From: a bacterium
GTDB lineage: Bacteria; Cyanobacteriota; Vampirovibrionia; Obscuribacterales; Obscuribacteraceae
Reading direction: 5' to 3'
Length of the DNA: 21,310 nt
Assembly (NCBI GenBank): GCA_030431355.1
Contig: JAUIJG010000027.1
Span: forward strand, 1 to 21,310
The translations under genes were made by a program, and so were the position numbers. Shown one piece after another: positions 8,281 to 15,296 of the stretch (the first letter of the stretch is position 1; each line of letters opens with the position of its first letter). The notes beneath the pieces are model-generated. The model was not told the origin of the DNA and searched no databases. It saw only the letters and a list, made by a program, of their open reading frames with translations.

Positions 8281-9848
8281 AGTTCACGTTTGGAATACTA
8301 CCCTTTCTTTCTAGAATTCTCTGCTTTTGCGGATCACTCACCCTTGCCCTTTTTTATTCCACAGAGCCTGCATTTGCCGTCTCGTCGGATGATAAGAAGA
8401 ACTCGAAGTCTATCTTCAGGCCGATCAATCTTTTCCAGGATGATACGGATAGAGCTATTAAAGAGACTAAAGTTGTTTCAGTTCCCAAAAGCCGACCTGA
8501 AAAAGCCTTTGAAGAGAAAGCACGTATTACTCTGGAAGATACTCTTTGTATTGTCGACACTCACTACCCCAAGCTCTTGCAAGGCAAAGTTGAGATAGAC
8601 AAAGCTGAAGCAAAGACCCTTGAAGCGCAAGGCGCTTTTGATCCTGTTATGCAGTCTGTTAATGAGTACAAGCGCATTCAAGATATCACCAAAACCGGTG
8701 AGTTCAAGAACGCTGTTCACAACGAAGCACGAGTCATATTGCCGACACGATCCGGTATTCAGCTCTTCGCTGAATACCGTGTCAACCCAAACGATGCTTC
8801 AAGTCCTATTCTTCAAACGGGTCGCTCCGGAGAATATAGTGGTGGTGCTATTATTCCGCTCTTGCGTAATTTTATTGTCAATCCAGAGAGGGCAAAAGAG
8901 CAGAAAACTAAGCTTGGACAACCCCTGGCCGGGGTCAATCTCAATCTCTCCCGGATGAATATTTTGTATGAAGCTTCCGTAGCCTATTGGAACTGGCGAG
9001 TGGCTCATCGGAAGCTAGAGGTTATAAACGAACTGTTGAAACTGAGTATCGACCGGGAGAGCCTCGTTAGAAGAAGGGTAAATGATGGAGATTTGCCTGC
9101 TCTGATGATTGCCGAGGCGGAAAAGGAGATCCGGCGTCGCAGAGGGCTGGCGCTAAAATTAGAGCGTGAGATCGCCAGTTATGGATTCAAGCTCAGTCTC
9201 TATCTTTGGAGTAATCGAAATGATTCTCCTCCCATTCTTACGCAAGACAACCTGTCCAACTTGCAGATTGATCCGGCTCGCCTTGAAGAGAGTGCCATCG
9301 AAGCCGGCATAGCCAGGGCATTGGCTGTAAGACCTGAGCTTGCCGCCATCGCTATTCAGCGGGAGATTTTGAACGTGGATTTGAAGGTGGCTAAGAATAT
9401 GATGCTGCCAAAAGTTGATTTGATTTATCGCCAGGGATATGACACCGGTGTTAATGGCATTCGAAATGTCTTCACCGGTGGTGTCAAAATGAGTGTTCCA
9501 TTGAGGCAAAGAAAAGCTAGAGGTTTGATCCGTCAGGCTAAACTTGACCTCACGAAGTTGGATTTGGAGGAGCAACTCCTCAAAAGAAAGATAACTCTTG
9601 AAGTGAAAGACAGTGCCTCTGAGCTTAATGCGGCTTATGATAGATTCGTCCAGGCGGGCGAAGAATTGGAGAGAGCAAGAGCGGTGGAGTCGGGTGAACG
9701 GCAGCGCTTTAGCCTGGGCGATTCCAGTCTCTTCCTTGTCAACAGACGGGAGCGAGATCGAGCAGAGACCCAGGAAAAGAGAATTGATATGTTGGGGCAG
9801 TACTTAAAAGCTCTGGCTGCTTTTCAAACCGTGACCGGAGAAATATAG
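8277..9848 (+). CDS. TolC-family outer-membrane channel protein
   Basis: The third component of the tripartite exporter forms the outer-membrane and periplasmic channel. A signal peptide covers about residues 1-34, with a hydrophobic core and cleavage after AFA. The remainder is long, charged, helix-rich sequence with paired segments typical of outer-membrane efflux proteins (for example 255-300 and 430-520), and the ILNVDLKVAKNMMLPKVDL element is characteristic of the family. The length of 523 aa is within the usual range. The start codon overlaps the stop of the adaptor gene (ATGA), which indicates translational coupling and a stoichiometric operon. No strong terminator follows; only a weak AT-rich hairpin is visible. 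Confidence 0.92.
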   Translation: MKFTFGILPFLSRILCFCGSLTLALFYSTEPAFAVSSDDKKNSKSIFRPINLFQDDTDRAIKETKVVSVPKSRPEKAFEEKARITLEDTLCIVDTHYPKLLQGKVEIDKAEAKTLEAQGAFDPVMQSVNEYKRIQDITKTGEFKNAVHNEARVILPTRSGIQLFAEYRVNPNDASSPILQTGRSGEYSGGAIIPLLRNFIVNPERAKEQKTKLGQPLAGVNLNLSRMNILYEASVAYWNWRVAHRKLEVINELLKLSIDRESLVRRRVNDGDLPALMIAEAEKEIRRRRGLALKLEREIASYGFKLSLYLWSNRNDSPPILTQDNLSNLQIDPARLEESAIEAGIARALAVRPELAAIAIQREILNVDLKVAKNMMLPKVDLIYRQGYDTGVNGIRNVFTGGVKMSVPLRQRKARGLIRQAKLDLTKLDLEEQLLKRKITLEVKDSASELNAAYDRFVQAGEELERARAVESGERQRFSLGDSSLFLVNRRERDRAETQEKRIDMLGQYLKALAAFQTVTGEI

Positions 9849-9868
9849 ATCTCTTCTATCCTGGATTT

Positions 9869-9896
9869 TTGAATATCAGAGTATATGTTCTATAAT
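9869..9896 (+). promoter_or_regulatory. Promoter of the ArsR-type regulator gene
   Basis: TTGAAT (9869-9874), a 16-base spacer and a perfect TATAAT (9891-9896) form a good sigma-70-type promoter just behind the secretion operon. Transcription would start near 9903. An imperfect inverted repeat (TATATGTTC at 9882-9890 against GACATGTA at 9898-9905) straddles the -10 box and could be part of an operator. Confidence 0.6.
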
Positions 9897-9908
9897 GGAC
9901 ATGTATGA

Positions 9909-9921
9909 AAGTTTGAAACTT
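9909..9921 (+). promoter_or_regulatory. Perfect 13-bp palindrome, candidate operator
   Basis: AAGTTTGAAACTT is a perfect dyad (six bases, one central base, six bases) just downstream of the predicted transcription start of the ArsR-type gene and upstream of its AGGA ribosome-binding site (9926-9929). ArsR-family repressors usually bind such dyads at their own promoter, so autoregulation is a reasonable inference. It is not demonstrated. Confidence 0.4.
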
Positions 9922-9938
9922 ATTCAGGACCCATTTTT

Positions 9939-10295
9939 ATGCCTTACCGACAAGTAGCCACCAATCAACTGGCCAAACTTCTAGGCGTGCTCTCCAACCC
10001 CTACCGTATTCGAATAGTTGAAGAACTAAGGGAGGGCGAGCTTCGGGTAGGCGAGATTCAAGAGAGGGTGGGACTGAGACCGGCCACTGTGTCTCAGCAC
10101 CTTGCCGTTTTGCGGGCCCACCAGATTCTTGCCGAGAGGCGAGAAGGTCGGAACGTTTATTACCATGTCAATAACCCGGAGCTGGCGATTTGGTTAGCCG
10201 ATGGTTTGAGTTTTGTCATTCCGGAAGCGAAGGAATCCAGGAAAGTTCGTTCTGCCATCAAAGCTGCCAGAGATCTCTGGCTCAACGAAGACTAA
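9939..10295 (+). CDS. ArsR-family winged-helix transcriptional regulator
   Basis: This is a small (118 aa) DNA-binding repressor. The winged helix-turn-helix spans about residues 10-80, with the recognition helix ATVSQHLAVLRAH (49-61) and the wing AERREGRNVYYHV (65-77). The helix that carries the ELCVCDL metal site in ArsR/SmtB proteins reads ELRVGEI (34-40). The protein has no cysteine, so arsenic or cadmium sensing through that site is excluded. The signal is unknown. It has its own promoter with a palindrome in the leader and converges with the cytochrome gene, whose stop lies 17 bp away. Its position behind the exporter operon suggests, but does not show, that it controls that operon. Confidence 0.9.
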   Translation: MPYRQVATNQLAKLLGVLSNPYRIRIVEELREGELRVGEIQERVGLRPATVSQHLAVLRAHQILAERREGRNVYYHVNNPELAIWLADGLSFVIPEAKESRKVRSAIKAARDLWLNED

Positions 10296-10312
10296 GTTCA
10301 GATTTGGCTGGG

Positions 10313-11203
10313 CTAATTTTTATAGTCGGCTGACGGGATAGTCATCAGGAAAGCTTTCAGGTCGTTCAAGTCTTTGTCCGAAAGTTTTGCCGCCTGGGCT
10401 TTCATCAAAGATGACTTTATAGATCGCCGCAGGAATTTCTTGAGCGCGTCAGCCCGGGTTTCCGAGCCAAGACCGGCTAAGTCCGGTCCGAAACGATCTC
10501 TGGAGCCATCGGTGGAATGGCAGGTGTAACATTGCATCTGATAGAAGAGTTTGGCTCCATGGATGGCGCTGTCTATATCCTCTTTGATCAAGGCATTCTT
10601 ATCTGATTTTTTCGACCGGGGCAGGCTTGCTTTGTGGCTTGCCACTAGATAGCCCTCTTTCGGTTCCGGAAGGGTGAGAATATAGTCAACTATCAAAGAA
10701 GCATCTTGTTTATCGAGTGCAGGATGAGGCATTACATTCGGTCTGTTGCCAAATACATGGGCGAATTTCTTCATCTGTTCTTTTGGATCAAGCAATCTGG
10801 CAAGGAGCCATTCCGGGCCACGGTGGCTACCTATTCCATCAAGGGGTGGGCCCACCTCTCCACCTTTGCCGAAAATAGAATGGCATTGCTGGCAGTTGTT
10901 TTTCAGATAGAGGGACTTTCCTCTCTTGCTGCGCTCGTCTTCGGCTCTGGGTTCATAGCCCCAGGGCGGTAGTTCTTCATAACCGTCCATTGCATCCTGC
11001 ATATCTTGATCAGGAGCAGATTTTTTTAGAGACTCTTTGGTCACAGGTACAATCAGCCTTGGCGACTTATTCGCCCGGGCTCCGTTCTTTTCTGGTACGG
11101 AAGAAGGTTTATGACTTTCGGATGATTGTACTTCGCCGGCGTAAATCATCCCCAGAAGGGAGAGTGATAAGACCGTGCGGAAAAAAAGAGATTTGGAAGA
11201 CAT
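10313..11203 (-). CDS. Exported diheme cytochrome c
   Basis: This is a periplasmic electron-transfer protein with two class I cytochrome c domains. Residues 1-22 form a signal peptide. A low-complexity linker (23-90) precedes domain one, with haem motif CQQCH (104-108) and likely distal ligand Met158 (NVMPHP). Domain two has CYTCH (225-229) and Met267 as a possible distal ligand. The phrases VGPPLDGIG and FGPDLAGLG after each motif are typical of this fold. No oxidase or dehydrogenase partner is nearby, so the redox partner is unknown. It starts 39 bp after the lyase homologue ends and could be the last gene of the thrS run. It converges with the ArsR-type gene. Confidence 0.9.
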   Translation of the reverse strand: MSSKSLFFRTVLSLSLLGMIYAGEVQSSESHKPSSVPEKNGARANKSPRLIVPVTKESLKKSAPDQDMQDAMDGYEELPPWGYEPRAEDERSKRGKSLYLKNNCQQCHSIFGKGGEVGPPLDGIGSHRGPEWLLARLLDPKEQMKKFAHVFGNRPNVMPHPALDKQDASLIVDYILTLPEPKEGYLVASHKASLPRSKKSDKNALIKEDIDSAIHGAKLFYQMQCYTCHSTDGSRDRFGPDLAGLGSETRADALKKFLRRSIKSSLMKAQAAKLSDKDLNDLKAFLMTIPSADYKN

Positions 11204-11242
11204 GAAAGTATTTTACTTCTATTTGAAATGGAAATAAACAAA

Positions 11243-12742
11243 CTAAATAGGTAGAATCGCCGGGGCTTTTATCGACCGCTCTTTGATCATCGCCGCCAGT
11301 CTTTTGATGTCGTTACTTAATAGACGATTTTCAACCAGGGTCGGAATTTGTTCTCTCACCGACTGGTATAGTTCTTTGAATCCGGTCGGAATCGATTTGT
11401 CGGTTATGTCATAACCCTGTAATGTGGTTAGCAATTCTATGGCGGTGAGGTATTCATACATCTGGCAAAGCCAGACTAGATGAATGGCGCAATTTCCCGC
11501 ATTGGCATTGAAGTCTTCGAATTTGCCACCAGCCGGAACAGACTGCACGCTGCGGGAATGAGATCGGGCTCTTACTTCCAGCGCCAGGGATGCGGCTGTA
11601 TAGTGGGCGATCATCAGTCCATAATTAGAGCCTGGATCCTGGCTTTTGTGGGTCATATAAGGTGGCAGATCATTAATCGGTTCTCGCACCGTGAGCTGTC
11701 CAATTCTTCTTTCTGTCGCAAGGCAAGAAGTGGCGACGACCTGGGAGAGCGCGTCCAGGGCAAATGAAATCCTGGCTCCGGATGTATTCATTGAGTTGTT
11801 TGTGTAGCTACCGTCCGCGTTTATTATCGGATTGTCTGATACCGCATTCAGTTCCTCTTCAATCGCTTCAATAGCTCCCAACAGCGCGTCCAGAAGTGAG
11901 GCAAACACAGTTATCGAATAGCGGATTGAGAGTGGAGAACGGACAAGGCTATCATCGGTGGGTTCCGTGAATTTCATCAGGGTTTCTGTAAGAAGGTCCA
12001 GGGAGCGATGATTTTTCAATTTGATAAATTCGTACTGGTTGGCTAAATATCCCGGACTTACCAGCTCTCCGTTTAGATGGGCCGCGGCCATGGAGATGTT
12101 TACTACTTCCTTGAGATCTTCAAGCACCAGACAGGAGAGACCGAGGCTCTGGGCCAGTCCGTTGATAAGAGCTAGTCCGTCTCTTCCCACCGGTTTATGT
12201 GGTTCGATGCCGTTCTCATTCAATACTTGCCTGGCCGGACGAATACCTGCCGGGGTTATGAACTCTCCTTCGCCTATTAGCGCTGCGGCCATATGGGAGA
12301 GCGGCACAAGATCGGAAGAGCCGATCGATCCTAAAAGGGGTGCCGCCACCGCAAGTTCGCAGTTGAGCACTGATACCATTTGGCGAATCAGATCGGGGGA
12401 AGCTCCACTTTTGCCCCGGAGAAAGTTGTTCAGCCGGGCCACCATCATGGCCCTTGCCTGGTCTGTTTCCATGGAGGGACCCACACCGCAAGCGTGGGCA
12501 AGGATCATATTCTCCTGGTGATTCTTTTGTTCCTCTTTTGAGATGTCAACACAGTCGAGTTCACCGACACCGACGGATACACCGTATATGACCCTATCTT
12601 CCTTGATTAATTTCTGGACCAGGTTGAAACTGTCTTCAACCCGGACCAGCGCATCGGGATGTATAGAGACTTTCAGGTTTCTTCGAGCGATTTTGGCTGT
12701 GTCTTCCAGGCTGAGATTGAGGCCATCAAGTTCGATACTCAT
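11243..12742 (-). CDS. Divergent aromatic amino acid lyase (HAL/PAL family) homologue
   Basis: The protein aligns over its full length (499 aa) with the histidine/phenylalanine ammonia-lyase family. Conserved landmarks include YGVSVGVG (Tyr53), LAHACGVG (His83), LALINGLAQ (Asn194), ELNAVSDNP (298-305) and AIELL near 434. The cofactor loop is abnormal. Classical enzymes have GASGDL, whose Ala-Ser-Gly cyclises to the MIO group. Here the codons give GSIGSSDLVPL, so the triad would be Gly-Ser-Ser (141-143). The YSLR motif is LSIR, so the catalytic Tyr is Leu271, and QEDH is FEDF (408-411). It may use other chemistry, be inactive, or need a different alignment. It is separated by four bases from thrS and is not with hutU, hutI or hutG genes, so a histidine-degradation role is unsupported. 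Confidence 0.8.
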   Translation of the reverse strand: MSIELDGLNLSLEDTAKIARRNLKVSIHPDALVRVEDSFNLVQKLIKEDRVIYGVSVGVGELDCVDISKEEQKNHQENMILAHACGVGPSMETDQARAMMVARLNNFLRGKSGASPDLIRQMVSVLNCELAVAAPLLGSIGSSDLVPLSHMAAALIGEGEFITPAGIRPARQVLNENGIEPHKPVGRDGLALINGLAQSLGLSCLVLEDLKEVVNISMAAAHLNGELVSPGYLANQYEFIKLKNHRSLDLLTETLMKFTEPTDDSLVRSPLSIRYSITVFASLLDALLGAIEAIEEELNAVSDNPIINADGSYTNNSMNTSGARISFALDALSQVVATSCLATERRIGQLTVREPINDLPPYMTHKSQDPGSNYGLMIAHYTAASLALEVRARSHSRSVQSVPAGGKFEDFNANAGNCAIHLVWLCQMYEYLTAIELLTTLQGYDITDKSIPTGFKELYQSVREQIPTLVENRLLSNDIKRLAAMIKERSIKAPAILPI

Positions 12743-12746
12743 GGCG

Positions 12747-14684
12747 TTAATCTTTTGATTTCAGCTCTTCTTCCAGTTCATCCACCGAGATGATTCCCAC
12801 CTGACCGTCCCGGCGATGGCGAAGAGCGACTTTCCCCTGCTCTTCTTCCTTGTCGCCGATTACAACCATGTAAGGTACCTGTTGCACCTGGGCTTCGCGA
12901 ATTCGATAATTGATGGTCTCGGAGCGATTATCAATTTCGGCACGGATATCATTTTCTCTCAGGCGCTCATGGACTTTGGCGGCAAACTCTTGATGCCTGT
13001 CTGAGATCGGTAGAACAAGCACCTGGGTAGGAGCGAGCCAGAGAGGGAATGCTCCTGCGTAGTGTTCAATCAAGCCGCCGACAAAACGCTCCATAGAACC
13101 GAGAACGGCACGGTGAATCATGATTGCTCGGTGTTTCTCGCCGTCTTCGCCTATGTAGCTCACGTCAAATCTGCGCGGCAGGTTGAGGTCTACCTGAATA
13201 GTGGGACCCTGCCATTCTCTACCTATGGCGTCAAACAATTTGACGTCTATCTTGGGCGCGTAAAACACACCACCGCCTTCGTCAACTTCATAGTCGATTC
13301 CGCGATCTTTCATGGCGTCTTCGAGACCGGAGGTAGCCATTTTCCATTCTTCATCGGTGCCCAGATATTTTTCTGGTCGTGTGGAGAGATAGCATTTATA
13401 GGTGTAACCGAAGGTGGTCATCAGGCTGTCGATCAAATCTAAGATGCCGTCGATCTCGCCTTTCAGCTGTTCCGGCGTGCAGAAAATATGGGAGTCGTCC
13501 TGGGTGAATCCGCGCACCCGGAGCATTCCGTGCAAGACACCAGATCTTTCGTAACGGTAGACGGTACCTAGCTCCGCGTATCTAAGAGGCAGGTCTCTGT
13601 AGCTGCGCAACTTGGTCTTGTAGATCATAATATGACCCGGACAGTTCATCGGTTTGCATCGATAAGGATGCTCATCGATGTCCATGGGAGCGTACATGTT
13701 CTCCGAATAGTTCTCTAAGTGTCCGCTTATCTTATAAAGATCTTCACTGGCCACATGGGGGGTATAGACAAACTGATAACCCCGTTTCCGATGCTCTCTT
13801 CTCCAGTAATCTTCAATAGTGTCACGAACAGTGGCTAGGTTTGGATGCCAGAAAATAAGTCCGGGACCAACCTCCTCATGGATGGAAAAGAGATCGAGCT
13901 GTTTGGATAGTTTGCGGTGGTCTCTTTTCTCTGCCTCTTCCAGGCGCTTCAAATAATCTTCCAGGTCGTTCTTTGACCACCAGGCTGTGGCGTAAACTCT
14001 CTGCAGATTCTCTTTGTTTTCGTCTCCTCTCCAGTAGGAGCCGGATACTTTGAGAAGCTTAAAGGCTTTGATGTGTTTTGTGGAAGGAAGATGGGGACCG
14101 GCGCAGAGGTCATTCCAAATGACGTTGCCGTCTTTGTCTTTCATCAGATAGAGGGTGGGATTATGATCCCTGTGTTCTTCCAGAAGCTCTGCTTTGAACT
14201 TCTCACCTTCTTTTTTAAACTCTTCCAGTTGATAGTCCACATCGGGGATATCGAAACGAACAATCTGTTGATTTTGCTTAGCTATCTCTTTCATCTTGGC
14301 TTCGATCTTTTCCAGATCTTCTGTGGATAGCGTGTGATCCGGTATTTCGAAGTCGTAGTAGAAGCCGTCTTTGATGGTCGGTCCGATGGCAATTTTGGCT
14401 TTGGGAAAGACTGATTGAACTGCTTCAGCCATCACATGGGCGGTGGAGTGCCGAAGCAACTCCAGGGATTCTTCGTCTTTGGGAGTGAGGAGTTTTACTT
14501 TGTCTCCGGTTTGCAAAGGGGTGTAAAGGTCTTTGATATCTTCGTTGATCAGGGCACCCACACAGTTTCTAAAAAGCCCTTCACTGATAGACTTGGCCAG
14601 ATCCGCCGCGGTTTGTCCTTCCTGCAGCTCCTTTTGGGCTCCATCGGGAAGAGTTACAACAACGGGTGTTTCTACTTTAGACAT
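12747..14684 (-). CDS. thrS: Threonyl-tRNA synthetase
   Basis: This class II synthetase charges tRNA-Thr. The N-terminal TGS domain (about 5-67) is followed by the editing domain with HSTAH (79-83) and the second editing motif CAGPH (194-198). The catalytic core has the zinc Cys348 in MNCPGH, class II motif 2 (YRYERSG, 376-382, through RGFTQDDSH, with zinc ligand His399) and a C-terminal anticodon-binding domain starting near 550. The length of 645 aa is normal. AGAGGA seven bases before the ATG marks the start. A hairpin between the upstream gene and the ribosome-binding site may control translation (see separate entry). Confidence 0.98.
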   Translation of the reverse strand: MSKVETPVVVTLPDGAQKELQEGQTAADLAKSISEGLFRNCVGALINEDIKDLYTPLQTGDKVKLLTPKDEESLELLRHSTAHVMAEAVQSVFPKAKIAIGPTIKDGFYYDFEIPDHTLSTEDLEKIEAKMKEIAKQNQQIVRFDIPDVDYQLEEFKKEGEKFKAELLEEHRDHNPTLYLMKDKDGNVIWNDLCAGPHLPSTKHIKAFKLLKVSGSYWRGDENKENLQRVYATAWWSKNDLEDYLKRLEEAEKRDHRKLSKQLDLFSIHEEVGPGLIFWHPNLATVRDTIEDYWRREHRKRGYQFVYTPHVASEDLYKISGHLENYSENMYAPMDIDEHPYRCKPMNCPGHIMIYKTKLRSYRDLPLRYAELGTVYRYERSGVLHGMLRVRGFTQDDSHIFCTPEQLKGEIDGILDLIDSLMTTFGYTYKCYLSTRPEKYLGTDEEWKMATSGLEDAMKDRGIDYEVDEGGGVFYAPKIDVKLFDAIGREWQGPTIQVDLNLPRRFDVSYIGEDGEKHRAIMIHRAVLGSMERFVGGLIEHYAGAFPLWLAPTQVLVLPISDRHQEFAAKVHERLRENDIRAEIDNRSETINYRIREAQVQQVPYMVVIGDKEEEQGKVALRHRRDGQVGIISVDELEEELKSKD

Positions 14685-14702
14685 AATAAATTCCTCTTGC
14701 GA

Positions 14703-14723
14703 AGGGCATCTACAAACTGCCCT
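14703..14723 (-). promoter_or_regulatory. thrS leader hairpin with tRNA-Thr-like loop, candidate operator
   Basis: On the minus strand, AGGGCA pairs perfectly with TGCCCT around the nine-base loop GTTTGTAGA, five bases upstream of the thrS ribosome-binding site (AGAGGA at 14697-14692). If the G and A at the loop ends form a closing mismatch, the remaining seven bases UUUGUAG have the layout of an anticodon loop, with U at position 33, UGU at 34-36 and A at 37. UGU is a threonine anticodon. In E. coli, ThrRS represses its own mRNA by binding anticodon-like hairpins upstream of the ribosome-binding site. The same role here is inferred only. Confidence 0.4.
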
Positions 14724-14736
14724 GGACGGAGAAATT

Positions 14737-15225
14737 TTAGCAGTTGAACTCTGATTTTAGTTCGTTTATGAACAGAGTTAGCTTTTCATCGTCGGTAAAG
14801 TAACGGATTCCAATGGCATCCCAGCGGCTTATTCCTGTCTCCACGCTGCTTTCGTCCACGAAGAGGAAGACTTTTAAACCTTCTTCTTCATTGTCCGGTC
14901 TCAGTATCTTTAGATCAAAGGATGGTTCTGCCGGTTCAAAAATAACAACTTCGCTCTCTCTGTCGCGAAGAGCCTCAAGCTGTCTTATTAATAGCTTGAC
15001 TTCGTCCCGGGGTTTTCTGAAGAGAAGATAGCCGTCTTCAATAAGCTCTTCTTTTCCGTTCGTATCGGCTGGAGCACTTTCGATCTTTCGCTGTCCGCAG
15101 CTGACCGACCAGCGAAAATACTGATAGACCTGATCCGGGTATGTTTCCGTACTCAAGCACTTTGTGGAAGGAGAGATTTCAAAAGCGCTGATTTGATCTC
15201 TGTCTTCCGAGCTAAGACAAGCCAT
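14737..15225 (-). CDS. Unrecognised acidic 162-aa protein
   Basis: I recognise no family. The protein is soluble, without signal peptide or membrane segment, and rich in Glu, Asp and Ser. A central part alternates charged helices (KPRDEVKLLIRQLEALRDRE) with short strands (KVFLFVDES), and the last 30 residues (WDAIGIRYFTDDEKLTLFIN) look like a strand-helix unit. The frame is open from a TTG at 15243, but I chose the ATG at 15225 (MACLSSEDRD) because GAGG lies six bases before it. It sits between mnmE (71-bp gap) and thrS (52-bp gap) on the same strand, so it is probably part of that transcription unit. Confidence 0.65.
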   Translation of the reverse strand: MACLSSEDRDQISAFEISPSTKCLSTETYPDQVYQYFRWSVSCGQRKIESAPADTNGKEELIEDGYLLFRKPRDEVKLLIRQLEALRDRESEVVIFEPAEPSFDLKILRPDNEEEGLKVFLFVDESSVETGISRWDAIGIRYFTDDEKLTLFINELKSEFNC

Positions 15226-15296
15226 TCTCGACCTCGATTTCAATACCTATATATAAAGCAGGAATTTTTTTTCTTCGCCAGAGCATAATCGTAAAC

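Noticed and set aside
9845..9859. Terminator after the TolC-like gene
   Set aside because: The stem is only five AT-rich pairs (ATAGA/TCTAT) and the T-rich stretch is six bases away.
12021..12521. 166-codon plus-strand ORF inside the lyase homologue
   Set aside because: It is a shadow of the full-length minus-strand gene, which shows family motifs throughout.
11243..12742. Histidine-utilisation (hut) locus
   Set aside because: No hutU, hutI, hutG or hutC neighbour is present and the MIO triad is not canonical.
14685..14736. T-box riboswitch in front of thrS
   Set aside because: The 52-base gap is far too short and lacks the AGGGUGGNACCGCG element.
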